Shown here: positions 53,213 through 63,146 of the stretch, piece by piece
Numbering within the stretch: the first letter of the stretch is position 1
How the letters are laid out: the number at the start of each line of letters is the position of its first letter
Source of the DNA: Paeniglutamicibacter psychrophenolicus
GTDB taxonomy: Bacteria > Actinomycetota > Actinomycetes > Actinomycetales > Micrococcaceae
Reading direction: 5' to 3'
Assembly: GCF_030812255.1 (NCBI RefSeq)
Contig: NZ_JAUSSH010000004.1
Span: 224,931 to 288,930 of the forward strand
Length of the DNA stretch: 64,000 nt
Notes under the pieces: model-generated
Database searches by the model: none
What the model was told of the DNA's origin: nothing
What the model saw: the letters and a program-made list of their open reading frames with translations, nothing else
Translations under genes and position numbers: made by a program

Positions 53213-54208
53213 GTGCTCCACCCCGACCTGCCGAAGATCCACCGTGAAATCACCGACTGGTACCTCGCCCATGCCCGCGACCTGCCGTGGCGCCGGGAGT
53301 CTGCCGGGCCATGGGCCGTGATGGTCTCGGAGTTCATGCTGCAGCAGACCCCGGTGGTTCGGGTGCTCCCGGTGTGGGAGGCCTGGATGGAGCGCTGGCC
53401 CACCCCGGCCGCGCTGGCCGCAGAGCCGGTCGCCGAGGCCGTCAAGGCCTGGGGCCGGCTGGGCTACCCGCGCCGGGCCCTGCGCCTGCATGCCGCCGCC
53501 ACCGTGATCGCCAACGAGCATGGCGGCCGGGTCCCGGGGACCGAGGCGGAGCTGCTCGCCCTGCCCGGAATCGGCACCTACACCGCCGCGGCCATCGCGT
53601 GCTTCGCGTTCAAGGTCCCCACCGTGGTGGTGGACACCAACATCCGCCGGGTCCACGCCCGTTTGGCCAGCGGCAAGGCGCTGCCGGAGCAAAACCAGAA
53701 CGCCGCCGAACTCGCGCTGGCCGCACGCCTGCTCCCCGCCTCCGGGCCCGGGGATCCGCACGGCACGGCGCTTGCCAACGGCTGGAACATTGCAGTGATG
53801 GAGCTCGGTGCACTGGTGTGCACGGCCCGATCCCCGCGCTGCGAGGACTGCCCGGTGCTCGAGAGCTGCGCCTGGATTGCCGCCGGACGGCCCGAACCGC
53901 ACTACAAGCCCAAGGGCCAGCCGTGGCACGGCACCGACCGGCAGGTGCGCGGGGCCATGATGGCGGTGCTGCGGCACTCCGCCGGCCCGGTGGACCGCTC
54001 CGAGCTTCTCGGGGTCCCCGACCTCGCGGTCGAGGGGCAGCATCCCCGCCGGCTGAACCCGGCCCGCGAGGCGGAGCCCGTCCACCAGGCGTGGGTCGGC
54101 CTGCACGCGCTGGAAGCCGGCGCCGAACAACGCGAACGCGCCCTGGGGTCCCTGCTGGCCGACGGCCTGGCCCAGCAATCCGCCGCGGGCATCGGGTTGC
54201 CGCACTGA
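53213..54208 (+). CDS. mutY: A/G-specific adenine glycosylase
   Basis: The 331-residue enzyme removes adenine opposite 8-oxoguanine. It shows SEFMLQQTPV with the catalytic Glu, the HhH LLALPGIGTYTAAAI with VVVDTNIRRV (catalytic Asp), and the 4Fe-4S cluster C-x6-C-x2-C-x5-C. The C-terminal 8-oxoG recognition domain is short compared with enterobacterial MutY, as in many actinobacteria. The start is GTG, with AAAGGA upstream. Confidence 0.94.
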   Translation: MLHPDLPKIHREITDWYLAHARDLPWRRESAGPWAVMVSEFMLQQTPVVRVLPVWEAWMERWPTPAALAAEPVAEAVKAWGRLGYPRRALRLHAAATVIANEHGGRVPGTEAELLALPGIGTYTAAAIACFAFKVPTVVVDTNIRRVHARLASGKALPEQNQNAAELALAARLLPASGPGDPHGTALANGWNIAVMELGALVCTARSPRCEDCPVLESCAWIAAGRPEPHYKPKGQPWHGTDRQVRGAMMAVLRHSAGPVDRSELLGVPDLAVEGQHPRRLNPAREAEPVHQAWVGLHALEAGAEQRERALGSLLADGLAQQSAAGIGLPH

Positions 54209-54236
54209 CCCGGAAGGTTCGGGCCCGTTCCGCGGA

Positions 54237-54743
54237 TCAGAAGTGGGTGATCATCCGGGTGTTGCCCAGCGTGTTTGGCTTGACCCGGGCCAGGTCCAGG
54301 AACTCGGCCACGCCCTCGTCGGTGGAGCGCAGAAGCTCGGAGTAGACCTCCGGGTCGACGGCGGACTGCTCGGCCATGACGGAGAACCCGTTGCGCAGGA
54401 AAAAGTCGACCTCGAAGGTCAGGCAGAACACCCGTGACACCCCCAGCTCGCGGGCCTCAGCGAGGAGCTTCTGCAGCAGGCGGTGCCCCACGCCGTGGCC
54501 GCGCCATCCGGCGTCCGTGGCCAGGGTGCGGACCTCCGCAATGTCTTCCCACATCACGTGCAGCCCGCCGCAGCCGATGACATTCCCCTCCGAATCCTCG
54601 GCAACGAAGAACTCCTGAAGGTTCTCGTAGTAGGCAACCGCCTCCTTTTCCAGCAGGACGCGGTTCTCGGCCAGCGGCCGGACCAGGTTTCGGATGCTCT
54701 TCACATCGCTGGTCTTGGCCCGCCTGACGGTAAAGGAATTCAT
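54237..54743 (-). CDS. Amino-acid N-acetyltransferase (ArgA-type GNAT)
   Basis: The 168-residue protein is a GNAT enzyme of the short N-acetylglutamate synthase type. It starts VRRAKTSDVKSIRNLV, has EVRTLATDAGWRGHGVGHRLL as the acetyl-CoA loop and ends RVKPNTLGNTRMITHF. In this group it makes N-acetylglutamate for arginine synthesis. It is alone, without other arg genes. The call is by motif and typical position beside clpC. Confidence 0.85.
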   Translation of the reverse strand: MNSFTVRRAKTSDVKSIRNLVRPLAENRVLLEKEAVAYYENLQEFFVAEDSEGNVIGCGGLHVMWEDIAEVRTLATDAGWRGHGVGHRLLQKLLAEARELGVSRVFCLTFEVDFFLRNGFSVMAEQSAVDPEVYSELLRSTDEGVAEFLDLARVKPNTLGNTRMITHF

Positions 54744-54823
54744 CTAAGTATCCTATGCCCGGCACCGGGGCCCGAGGTCAATTGTGTAGCTGAAGCCCCG
54801 GACCGTTGCCGGCGCATGCAAAA

Positions 54824-54866
54824 CGCCCCTGGGGTGGCCTTCCTTGCGGATGCCGCCCCAGGGGCG
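54824..54866 (-). terminator. Terminator after clpC
   Basis: A 15-base arm (54824-54838) pairs with 54852-54866 with one mismatch; on the minus strand the stem is followed by TTTT. It begins 19 bases past the clpC stop. Confidence 0.75.
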
Positions 54867-54884
54867 CAGTTGCTTGCTTCGGGC

Positions 54885-57398
54885 CTAGCCCTCGATGGCG
54901 ACCGGGGCCGGTTCGCCCTCGATCTGCGGGGTTCCGCCCTCTCCGTGGAAGGTGAACGTCGCCTCGTCGCCCTCACCGTCGACATCGACCTTGATGTGCT
55001 GTCCGGCGACCAGCTCGCCAAAGAGGATCTTCTCCGAAAGCTGGTCCTCGATGTCGCGCTGCATGGTCCGGCGCAGCGGCCGGGCGCCCATGGCCGGATC
55101 GTAGCCGCGGGTTGCCAGCAGGACGCGTGCGGCCTGCGACAGCTCGATGGTCATGTTCCGGTCCACCAGGCGCTTGCGCAGGCGTCCGAGGAACAGGTCC
55201 ACGATTTCCACGATCTCGTCCTGGGTCAGCTGCGGGAAGACCACAACGTCGTCAACACGGTTCAGGAACTCGGGACGGAAGTGCTGGCGCAGCTCTTCCT
55301 GGACCTTGGCCTGCATCCGGTTGTAACCGGTCTTGGTATCGCTGGACGACTGGAAGCCGGTCATGACGCCCTTGGAGATGTCGCGGGTGCCAAGGTTGGT
55401 GGTCATGATGATGATCGTGTTCTTGAAGTCCACGACACGCCCCTGGGAGTCGGTCAAACGGCCGTCTTCCAGGATCTGCAGCAACGAGTTGAACAGGTCG
55501 GCGTGGGCCTTCTCGACTTCGTCAAAGAGCACCACGGAGAACGGGCGGCGACGGACCTTCTCGGTCAGCTGGCCACCTTCCTCGTAGCCGACGTAGCCCG
55601 GAGGGGCACCGAAGAGCCGTGAGACCGTGTGCTTCTCCGAGTACTCGGACATGTCCAGCGTGATCAGCGCGTCTTCCTCACCGAAGAGGAACTCCGCGAG
55701 GGCCTTCGCCAACTCGGTCTTTCCGACGCCGGTGGGGCCGGCGAAGATGAACGAGCCGCCGGGGCGGTTCGGGTCCTTCAGCCCGGCACGGGTGCGGCGG
55801 ATGGCCTGGGAGATGGCCTTGATGGCCTCGTTCTGGCCGATGACCCGCTTGTGCAGCTCATCTTCCATGTTCAGCAGTCGCGTGGATTCCTCCTCGGTCA
55901 GCTTGATGACCGGGATGCCGGTGGAGTTGGCCAGGACCTCGGCGATCAGGTCGGCATCGACCTCGGCGATCTCGTCGAGCTCGCCGTTCTTCCAGGCCTT
56001 TTCCTTCTCCGCGCGGGCTTCCTGGAGCTTGCCTTCCTTGTCGCGCAAGGCGGCGGCACCCTCGAAGTCCTGCGCATCGATGGCTGCTTCCTTCTCCAGT
56101 CGGACCGTGGAGATTTCCTCGTCCATGGCCTTGAGAGCCGGGGGCGCGGTCATGCGGCGGATGCGCAGGCGTGCACCGGCCTCATCAATCAAGTCGATGG
56201 CCTTGTCCGGAAGGAACCGGTCGGAGATGTAGCGGTGCGCCAGTTCGGCGGCGGCCACGAGCGCCCCATCGGTGATGGAGACGCGGTGGTGTGCCTCGTA
56301 GCGGTCGCGCAGCCCACGCAGGATCTGCGTGGTGTGCTCCACCGAAGGTTCCTTGACCTGGATCGGCTGGAAGCGGCGCTCGAGGGCCGCGTCCTTCTCG
56401 ATGTGCTTGCGGTACTCGTCAAGCGTGGTCGCGCCGATGGTCTGCAGTTCGCCTCGCGCCAACATGGGCTTGAGGATCGAGGCCGCATCGATGGCGCCTT
56501 CGGCGGCACCGGCACCGACCAGCGTGTGGATCTCGTCAATGAAGAGGATGATGTCGCCGCGCGTGCGGATCTCCTTGAGGACCTTCTTCAGGCGTTCCTC
56601 GAAGTCACCGCGGTAGCGGGAACCGGCCACCAGGGAACCGAGGTCAAGGGTGTAGAGCTGCTTGTCCTTGATGGTTTCCGGGACGTCGCCGCGCACGATC
56701 GCCTGGGCAAGCCCTTCGACGACCGCGGTCTTGCCGACGCCGGGCTCGCCGATGAGCACCGGGTTGTTCTTGGTTCGTCGCGAGAGGACCTGCATGACGC
56801 GTTCCATCTCGAACTCGCGCCCGATGACCGGGTCGAGCTTGCCTTCGCGGGCAGCGGCGGTGAGGTTGCGGCCGAACTGGTCCAGCACGGCCGAACCTGC
56901 CGGCGTACCTTCGGTCTGGCCGCCGGAGCTGACGCCGGCACCTGCGGTTTCCTTGCCGCCCTGGTAACCGGAGAGCAGCTGGATGACCTGCTGGCGCACG
57001 CGGGACAGATCGGCGCCGAGCTTCACCAGGACCTGGGCGGCAACGCCCTCGCCCTCGCGAATCAGGCCGAGCAGGATGTGCTCGGTGCCGATGTAGTTGT
57101 GGCCTAGCTGGAGCGCCTCGCGCAGCGAGAGCTCGAGCACCTTCTTGGCCCGGGGGGTGAAGGGAATATGACCGGACGGAGCCTGCTGGCCCTGTCCGAT
57201 GATCTCTTGGACCTGCTCACGCACGGCGCCGAGAGAGATGTTCAGCGACTCAAGGGCCTTGGCCGCTACTCCCTCGCCCTCATGGATGAGGCCGAGCAAT
57301 ACGTGCTCGGTTCCGATGTAGTTGTGGTTGAGCATGCGCGCCTCTTCTTGGGCAAGCACGACAACGCGACGGGCACGGTCGGTAAATCTCTCAAACAT
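54885..57398 (-). CDS. clpC: ATP-dependent Clp protease ATPase subunit ClpC
   Basis: The 837-residue AAA+ chaperone has the double Clp-N repeats (about 1-145), D1 with Walker A GEPGVGKT, a middle coiled UVR domain ([18 protein letters not shown]) and D2 with Walker A GPTGVGKT, plus the ClpP-binding VMTGFQ loop region. It unfolds proteins for ClpP. ATG 57398 follows an AGGAG site. It stands alone, leftward. The C-terminal tail is short and acidic. Confidence 0.97.
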   Translation of the reverse strand: MFERFTDRARRVVVLAQEEARMLNHNYIGTEHVLLGLIHEGEGVAAKALESLNISLGAVREQVQEIIGQGQQAPSGHIPFTPRAKKVLELSLREALQLGHNYIGTEHILLGLIREGEGVAAQVLVKLGADLSRVRQQVIQLLSGYQGGKETAGAGVSSGGQTEGTPAGSAVLDQFGRNLTAAAREGKLDPVIGREFEMERVMQVLSRRTKNNPVLIGEPGVGKTAVVEGLAQAIVRGDVPETIKDKQLYTLDLGSLVAGSRYRGDFEERLKKVLKEIRTRGDIILFIDEIHTLVGAGAAEGAIDAASILKPMLARGELQTIGATTLDEYRKHIEKDAALERRFQPIQVKEPSVEHTTQILRGLRDRYEAHHRVSITDGALVAAAELAHRYISDRFLPDKAIDLIDEAGARLRIRRMTAPPALKAMDEEISTVRLEKEAAIDAQDFEGAAALRDKEGKLQEARAEKEKAWKNGELDEIAEVDADLIAEVLANSTGIPVIKLTEEESTRLLNMEDELHKRVIGQNEAIKAISQAIRRTRAGLKDPNRPGGSFIFAGPTGVGKTELAKALAEFLFGEEDALITLDMSEYSEKHTVSRLFGAPPGYVGYEEGGQLTEKVRRRPFSVVLFDEVEKAHADLFNSLLQILEDGRLTDSQGRVVDFKNTIIIMTTNLGTRDISKGVMTGFQSSSDTKTGYNRMQAKVQEELRQHFRPEFLNRVDDVVVFPQLTQDEIVEIVDLFLGRLRKRLVDRNMTIELSQAARVLLATRGYDPAMGARPLRRTMQRDIEDQLSEKILFGELVAGQHIKVDVDGEGDEATFTFHGEGGTPQIEGEPAPVAIEG

Positions 57399-57514
57399 GC
57401 GGCACACTCCTAGCTAACACGTATTTCGATGCTACGCATCAAATTCGGGCAATTGTTGCATGTTCGCCCAAGGGATAACATTGTTCACCCTCGGCGTTCA
57501 ACTCAGGATTAAAC

Positions 57515-57562
57515 AACGTCGAGGGACCGGCTCCATTTCACTGGAGCCGATCCCTCGACGTT
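57515..57562 (-). terminator. Terminator after lsr2, 21-bp stem
   Basis: Arms 57515-57535 and 57542-57562 pair over 21 bases. The only imperfection is C/A on the plus RNA but a G-U wobble on the minus RNA, so the hairpin is tuned to the minus-strand lsr2 transcript. GTTTAAT follows. Confidence 0.85.
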
Positions 57563-57626
57563 TATTCGCATTTCCCACAGCGGCCGGGGGCGCTGGGCCC
57601 GCCGGAAGTATCAGGTGCCGAAAGTG

Positions 57627-57947
57627 CTACTTGGACTTCGAACGCGACTTCTTCGCCTGGGCTGCGTGGTAGGCAGCGATTACATCGGCCTGCAGACGGC
57701 CGCGGGCGTTGACCTTGACGTTGTTCTCCTTGGCCCAGGCGCGGATGGCCGGAGCTTCCTTCGGGGTGAACTGCTTCGAGGTGCGGGCAACCTTGATGTA
57801 AGGCTTAAAGGCTTCACGGAAAGCTTCTGCATTTTCCTCATTGAGGTCAATTTCATAGTGCTGTCCGCCGATGCCGAATACGATGGATTCTACTGCCTCG
57901 GAACCGTCGATATCATCAATCAATGCTATTTGGACCTGACGTGCCAT
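57627..57947 (-). CDS. lsr2: Nucleoid-associated protein Lsr2
   Basis: The 106-residue protein starts MARQVQIALIDDIDGSEA, followed by the dimerisation domain (IVFGIGGQHYEIDL) and a C-terminal DNA-binding domain with the RGR clasp in VNARGRLQADVI. It bridges AT-rich DNA and silences horizontally acquired genes. AAGGAG precedes the ATG. A short lysine-serine tail follows. It lies between clpC and the lysS pair. Confidence 0.96.
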   Translation of the reverse strand: MARQVQIALIDDIDGSEAVESIVFGIGGQHYEIDLNEENAEAFREAFKPYIKVARTSKQFTPKEAPAIRAWAKENNVKVNARGRLQADVIAAYHAAQAKKSRSKSK

Positions 57948-58067
57948 TACCGTCTCCTTGCTGGGGTGGGAATTCGCATGAACCAATTAACGGTATTGGC
58001 CCATGCTCGCACTCATATCATAAACACAAGTAAGCGTCATTCAGCAAGTGGAAATAGAGATAATGGG

Positions 58068-58244
58068 CTAATTATCAGCTTTCGGGCTTTTCTTGTCCTT
58101 GGCCTGTGCCGCCAATTTAATTTGTTCCTCGACTTGGGCTTCCGCTGCGCGCTCCGTGCGATCCACGTTGGATACAGCACGGATGGCAAACCAAAAGACC
58201 AGGGCAACAACAATGGTCGGGACAAGCGCCTCGATATACGGCAT
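58068..58244 (-). CDS. 58-residue membrane protein coupled to lysS
   Basis: The minus strand encodes a 58-residue protein that starts MPYIEALVPTIV, has one membrane helix (about 8-23, VVALVFWFAIRAV) and a charged tail ending KKSPKADN. Its ATG starts one base after the lysS TAA region (stop 58245-58247, ATG 58242-58244), so the two are translationally coupled. The composition is a typical single-pass protein with a cytoplasmic helical tail. I recognise no function. It is short enough to be missed by automatic calling. Confidence 0.72.
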   Translation of the reverse strand: MPYIEALVPTIVVALVFWFAIRAVSNVDRTERAAEAQVEEQIKLAAQAKDKKSPKADN

Positions 58245-59765
58245 TTAGGCCTCCGGCTTGAGCAACGGAAAGAGAATGGTTTCGCGGATCCCGGTGTCAA
58301 CAAACAGCATGACGAGGCGGTCGATGCCCAGCCCGATACCGCCCATTGGCGGAGCGCCATATTCCAGCGCACGCAGGAAATCTTCGTCCAGCTGCATGGC
58401 CTCGTCGTCGCCATCCGCTGCCATGCGGGACTGCTCGGTCAACCGCTCGCGCTGGATCACTGGGTCAATCAGTTCGGAGAAGGCAGTGCCGCGCTCCATG
58501 CCGCCAATGACCAGGTCCCAGGCCTCGATGACGCCCGGCTTGCTGCGGTGCGGGCGGGCCAGCGGCTGGGCAGCCGGCGGGTAATCGTAGACGAAAGTCG
58601 GATTGATGAGAGTCGGTTCAACGATTTCCCCAAACAATTCAATGACCAGCTTTTCAGCATCCCATTTTGGATCGACTTTCACTTCATGCTTCTGGGCAAT
58701 TTCGCGCAGTGTTTCCGCAGGAGTCTCGGGGGTGATTTCCTGGCCCACTTCCTTGGAGAGACCCGGGTACACACCAAGCCATGCCCATTCCCCGTCCAGG
58801 TCGATGGTTCCCTTGGGGCTCTCAAGCTGGCGGCCGGCACCCACGGCGTCGGCAGCATTGAGGATGATTTCCTGGATGCGCTCGGCCATCACGAACTGAT
58901 CTGCGTATGCTTCGTAGCATTCGAGCATCGTGAACTCCGGGGAGTGCGTGGAGTCCACACCTTCATTGCGGAAGATCCGACCCATTTCGAACACGCGGTC
59001 AATACCGCCAACGACGGCGCGCTTGAGGTACAGCTCGAGGGCAATGCGCAGGGTCATGGGCTGGTCAAATGCGTTCAGGTGGGTCTCGAACGGGCGCGCG
59101 GAAGCGCCGCCGTGGACCAGCTGCAACATTGGGGTCTCAACCTCGACATAGCCGCGGGAGTGCATGGTGTCGCGCACCGAGCGGGTGATCGCCGCACGCT
59201 TGTAGACCATTTCACGTGCTTCGTCACGCACGATCAAGTCCGCGTAACGCTGGCGAACGCGGGTCTCTTCGTTGAGCTCGGCGTGCAGGACAGGTAGGGG
59301 ACGCAGTGCCTTGGATGCCATCTTCCAGTCGGTGGCCATGACCGAAAGCTCGCCACGACGGGAAGCAATGACCTCACCGGTGATCAGCACGTGGTCGCCC
59401 AAGTCCACCAGGGACTTCCAATCAGCCAGCTTTTCCTCGCCGATGTTGGCAAGCGAGAGCATGGCCTGGAGCCGGGTGCCGGTGCCCTCGGGCCCGCCTT
59501 CCTGCAAGGTGGCGAAGCACAGCTTGCCGGTATTGCGCATGAACACGATGCGTCCGACGATGCCAACGGTCACGCCCGTTGCGGTGTCTGGAGCCAGCTC
59601 GGGGAATTGTTCCCGGATTTCATGCAGCGAGTGAGTGCGCGCGACGCCCACTGGATAGGCTTCGTCTCCGCGGGCCAACAAAGCGGCACGCTTGTCCATA
59701 CGCACCTGGCGCTGGTCGTTGGTCTCGGCGGGGCTGGCTACTGGGGCAGTTTTTTCGGCAGTCAC
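58245..59765 (-). CDS. lysS: Lysyl-tRNA synthetase (class II)
   Basis: The 506-residue enzyme charges tRNA-Lys. It has an N-terminal OB-fold anticodon domain, motif 2 (FRNEGVDSTHSPEFTMLE) and motif 3 (GIGLGIDRLVMLF). GTG 59765 was chosen because it has TAGAAT 8 bases upstream and gives the normal family N-terminus; longer starts add a non-family 37-residue stretch. A short alanine-rich leader precedes the OB fold. It is coupled to the 58-residue gene. Confidence 0.96.
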   Translation of the reverse strand: MTAEKTAPVASPAETNDQRQVRMDKRAALLARGDEAYPVGVARTHSLHEIREQFPELAPDTATGVTVGIVGRIVFMRNTGKLCFATLQEGGPEGTGTRLQAMLSLANIGEEKLADWKSLVDLGDHVLITGEVIASRRGELSVMATDWKMASKALRPLPVLHAELNEETRVRQRYADLIVRDEAREMVYKRAAITRSVRDTMHSRGYVEVETPMLQLVHGGASARPFETHLNAFDQPMTLRIALELYLKRAVVGGIDRVFEMGRIFRNEGVDSTHSPEFTMLECYEAYADQFVMAERIQEIILNAADAVGAGRQLESPKGTIDLDGEWAWLGVYPGLSKEVGQEITPETPAETLREIAQKHEVKVDPKWDAEKLVIELFGEIVEPTLINPTFVYDYPPAAQPLARPHRSKPGVIEAWDLVIGGMERGTAFSELIDPVIQRERLTEQSRMAADGDDEAMQLDEDFLRALEYGAPPMGGIGLGIDRLVMLFVDTGIRETILFPLLKPEA

Positions 59766-59862
59766 AATAGCCAATTCTAGTCCGAATAATCTGAGCGCGG
59801 GCTGAGAGGTGTTCAGCAACACCCCGATGCCATTTTCCTGCGCCGAATAGGATGGAGGAATC

Positions 59863-60735
59863 ATGGAAGAAAACATTCTGCGAACCTCCGATGGCGGCTC
59901 GCTGGCTCTGTATTCATATGGCGATCCGCAAGCTCCCGGGCACCGTCGGATCCTGGTTGTCGGCGGGGCGTTCTTGACCGCATTGATCTATCGTCCGTTT
60001 GCCGCGGCCCTCGGAGCCAGGTTGGGCGAGAACTGGACGGTGGACGTATACGACCGCCGCGGGCGCGGCAATTCGACCGAGCAGCCTGCGGACTACTCCA
60101 TGGACACCGAGATCGCGGACGTGGCACTCATGCTCGAACACACCGGGGCGCAAAACCTCTTTGGGCACTCCCTGGGCGGCGCCGTGGTGCTCAATGCAGT
60201 GCGCAGCTTCCTGGACCCCGGGGCGAAGGGCGACGGCCCGGTTCCCGCGCGCTTAGCGGTCTACGACCCGGCCATCAACTTCGACGCCTCCATCGACACG
60301 ACGTGGCTGCATGCCTTCTCGGACGATGTGGCGGCAGGGAGAAACAGTAGAGCGCTGGCACGTATGCAACGCGGCATGATGTTTTCACCCACCCTGGGGA
60401 AGATTCCCCAACCAATCCTTGCCGCGCTGCTGGCAGGGACCTCCCGAACCAAGGCCGGCAAGCTGGCCCGCACAATGCTGCCCAGCGGGGTGGGCGAGCT
60501 GAAGGCCGCACTCGAGGAATCGCAATCCGCTAGCGGATTCTCGATCCTGCCGGAAAACACTCGCTTCATGGCGGGAGCCAAAAGCGCGGAGTTCTTCCGT
60601 TCGACCGCACGGAAGCTGCATGAGGTGGTCCCGGGATCCACCTACCTCGAAACCCCCAGGGGCATGCACGGGTCCGTTCCGGCTGCGTTCACGTCGTTGC
60701 TCGACGATATCGGCGACTACTTCACCCGTCCATAG
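59863..60735 (+). CDS. Alpha/beta hydrolase
   Basis: The 290-residue protein has an alpha/beta hydrolase fold with VVGGAFLTALIYRPFA, the DRRGRGNS oxyanion region and the nucleophile in LFGHSLGGAVV. A C-terminal histidine in RGMHGSVP completes the triad. GGAGGAA precedes the ATG. The substrate is unknown. It is divergent from lysS and convergent with the M13 peptidase. Confidence 0.88.
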   Translation: MEENILRTSDGGSLALYSYGDPQAPGHRRILVVGGAFLTALIYRPFAAALGARLGENWTVDVYDRRGRGNSTEQPADYSMDTEIADVALMLEHTGAQNLFGHSLGGAVVLNAVRSFLDPGAKGDGPVPARLAVYDPAINFDASIDTTWLHAFSDDVAAGRNSRALARMQRGMMFSPTLGKIPQPILAALLAGTSRTKAGKLARTMLPSGVGELKAALEESQSASGFSILPENTRFMAGAKSAEFFRSTARKLHEVVPGSTYLETPRGMHGSVPAAFTSLLDDIGDYFTRP

Positions 60736-60750
60736 CCGCCGGAACCAAGC

Positions 60751-60795
60751 ATGCTGCCGCCGTCCATCCCGGACGGGAACGGACGGCGGCTGCAT
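60751..60795. terminator. Bidirectional terminator between hydrolase and M13 peptidase
   Basis: Arms 60751-60765 and 60781-60795 pair with a single mismatch and contain the perfect GCCGCCGTCC/GGACGGCGGC core. It lies between two convergent stops. Confidence 0.78.
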
Positions 60796-60801
60796 CGGCG
60801 G

Positions 60802-62805
60802 TCACCAGATCTTGACGCGATCCTCCGGATCCAGCCACATGCCGTCTCCCGGCTTGGTGCCGAAGGCCTCGTGGAACGCATCCATGTTCTTGGGTACCTG
60901 GTTGCAGCGGAACTCGCCCGGGGAGTGCGGGTCCGTGGTGATGCGGGTGATCATGGTCTCCGGACGGGACAGCGTGCGCCAGCATTCGGCCCACGAGTAG
61001 AAGAAGCGCTGATCCCCGTTCAGCCCGTCAATGACGTCGTCGGTGTCCATTCCGCGGGCCGCCATGTCGAGCTTGTAGGCGGTGTACGCGATGCCGAGAC
61101 CGCCCAGGTCGCCGATGTTCTCCCCGAGCGTGAGCTTGCCGTTGACGTGGTGTTCCGGGGCTTCCGGGGGCACCAACGCATCGTACTGGTCAACGAGCTT
61201 GCCGGTGAGCTTTTCGAAGGCCTCCCGGTCCTCGTCGGTCCACCAGTTCTTCAGTTCGCCGGTCCCGTCGAACTGCGAGCCCTGGTCGTCGAAGCCGTGC
61301 CCGATCTCGTGCCCGATGACCGCACCGATGGCCCCGTAGTTGGATGCGGCGTCGCGGTCGGCGTCAAAGAACGGTGAGCGCAGGATGGCAGCAGGGAAAG
61401 CAATCTCGTTCAGCAGCGGGTGGTAATACGCATTCACCGTCTGCGGGTACATGAACCACAGTTCTCGATCCACACCATCATCGATCTTTTTCAGTTCGCG
61501 CAGGAATTCGAATTCGTTGGCCGCGGCGATATTGGAAATGACATTGTCCTCCACCGTCGAAATACCGGAGTAGTCGATCCACTCGTTCGGGTAGCCGATC
61601 TTCGGGCGGAACATCGACAGCTTTTCCAGTGCCTTGTCCTTGGTTTCCGGGCTCATCCAGGAAAGCTCGCCGATGGACTGGCGGTAGGCGTCAATGAGGT
61701 TGGCCACCAGAGCATCCATCTCGTCCTTGCTGCGTTGCGGGAAGTGCTCCGCGACGTAGAGCTGGCCGATGTCTTCGCCGACAGCGCCTTCGGTGAATGC
61801 CACCCCGCGCTTCCAGCGTTCGCGCAGTTCCTGGACCCCGGCGAGCTTCGCGGAGTAGAAGGAGAAGTTTTCATTCACGAATGCGCTGGAGAGGTACGGT
61901 GCGTTGGAGCGGATCAGTTGCACAGCCAGCCAGTGCTGCCAGGAAGCGAGGGGTTCGCTGCCAAGGACCTGCTCAAGACCCTTGAGATAGCTTGGCTGCC
62001 ACACGTCGACCTCGGCGAAGTACTTCTCCTCAATTCCTGCACCTTCGAGCCACCCGGCCAGGGACGGGATGTGTTCCAGCAGCTCTGCGGCCGTCATGAG
62101 GTTGTAGCGCGCCTGGGCGTCGCGGCATTTGACCCGGTCCCAGTGGTGGGAGGCCAACGCGGATTCCAGCGCAACAACGTCCCGCGCCGCCGTCCCGGTA
62201 TCGGTCAGTTCTCCCAGGGACAGCAGCCTGGCCAGGTGCTCCTGGTATTCGCCCAGGAGCTCCGCGAATTGCTCTTCACGGTAGTAGGATTCGTCCGGCA
62301 GCCCCAAACCGCCCTGGATCAGGGTCAGCAGGTTGCGTTCCGGGGATCCGGCATCTGAGCTGGCCCCGGCCTGGATGAACCCGGAAACGCCTCGGCGGAA
62401 AAACGATCCGCTCAGCACGAGGAGTTCTGCGATGTTGGTGGTTTCGTAGATGGCGGCCAGGTCGGCGCGGATCGGTTCGACTCCACTAGCCTCGATGCGT
62501 TCTTCGTTCATGAAGCTGGCGTAGAGGTTGGCGATGCGTTCCTTGCGCCCATCGACTGAGCCGTCGGCCGCTTGGCGGTTTTCCGCGGCTGCCTCGATGA
62601 TGGCTCGGACAGCGGCCTCCGAATCGTCTCGCAGCGCCATGAAGGAGCCGTAGCTGCCTTGGTCGGCCGGGATCTGTGCACTAGAGAGCCAGGTGCCGTT
62701 TGCGTGGCGATACAAGTCGTCCTGTGGCCTGACGCTTTCGTCGCGGTGGTTCTCGCTGAGTTTCGGATCCCCGGTGTTGGTAGCAAGTGACGAATCGGTG
62801 CTCAT
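60802..62805 (-). CDS. M13-family zinc metallopeptidase (PepO/neprilysin-like)
   Basis: The 667-residue enzyme shows the N-terminal M13 start (VRPQDDLYRHANGTWL), the NAYY motif, the zinc site VIGHEIGHGFDDQG, the third ligand in ENIGDLGG and the C-terminal CNQVPKNMDAFHEAF. It cleaves small peptides. No signal peptide is present, so it is likely cytoplasmic, as with other actinobacterial PepO. ATG 62805 has AGGA ahead. Confidence 0.94.
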   Translation of the reverse strand: MSTDSSLATNTGDPKLSENHRDESVRPQDDLYRHANGTWLSSAQIPADQGSYGSFMALRDDSEAAVRAIIEAAAENRQAADGSVDGRKERIANLYASFMNEERIEASGVEPIRADLAAIYETTNIAELLVLSGSFFRRGVSGFIQAGASSDAGSPERNLLTLIQGGLGLPDESYYREEQFAELLGEYQEHLARLLSLGELTDTGTAARDVVALESALASHHWDRVKCRDAQARYNLMTAAELLEHIPSLAGWLEGAGIEEKYFAEVDVWQPSYLKGLEQVLGSEPLASWQHWLAVQLIRSNAPYLSSAFVNENFSFYSAKLAGVQELRERWKRGVAFTEGAVGEDIGQLYVAEHFPQRSKDEMDALVANLIDAYRQSIGELSWMSPETKDKALEKLSMFRPKIGYPNEWIDYSGISTVEDNVISNIAAANEFEFLRELKKIDDGVDRELWFMYPQTVNAYYHPLLNEIAFPAAILRSPFFDADRDAASNYGAIGAVIGHEIGHGFDDQGSQFDGTGELKNWWTDEDREAFEKLTGKLVDQYDALVPPEAPEHHVNGKLTLGENIGDLGGLGIAYTAYKLDMAARGMDTDDVIDGLNGDQRFFYSWAECWRTLSRPETMITRITTDPHSPGEFRCNQVPKNMDAFHEAFGTKPGDGMWLDPEDRVKIW

Positions 62806-63146
62806 TGTGGTCCTATTCCATTCATCCATACGCGTGCAGCTGCAGCCCCAGCGAATCTGCCACATCGCGACCTAGTTGCTTGCACCAGGTCGAGGAGGGA
62901 AAGACGCGGGCGGTGACGCGTAGCGTGTTCTGCGTCTCAAGAACTCACTTTACGCGTCTGAAACAAGAATTTGACATAATTTTGCGTGGTTATTCCAATG
63001 GTGAAATAGCCCGCGGGAAGCGCCGACGCGGAAGCGTCAATCGAGACCAATCAATTCATGGAGCAATTGGGGCCATACACTGCTCAACGGCCAACGCTCC
63101 TGGGCTCAATCAGTTGGTGGGCTCGGTACACAGAACGTGTGGAGAG
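62806..63146. other. Gene-free stretch between the M13 peptidase and the rRNA operon
   Basis: The left part should hold the leftward promoter of the M13 gene. An AT-rich segment around 62940-63010 stands out from the surrounding GC-rich DNA. No gene or RNA is supported here. The DnaA-box pair begins at its right edge. Confidence 0.4.
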
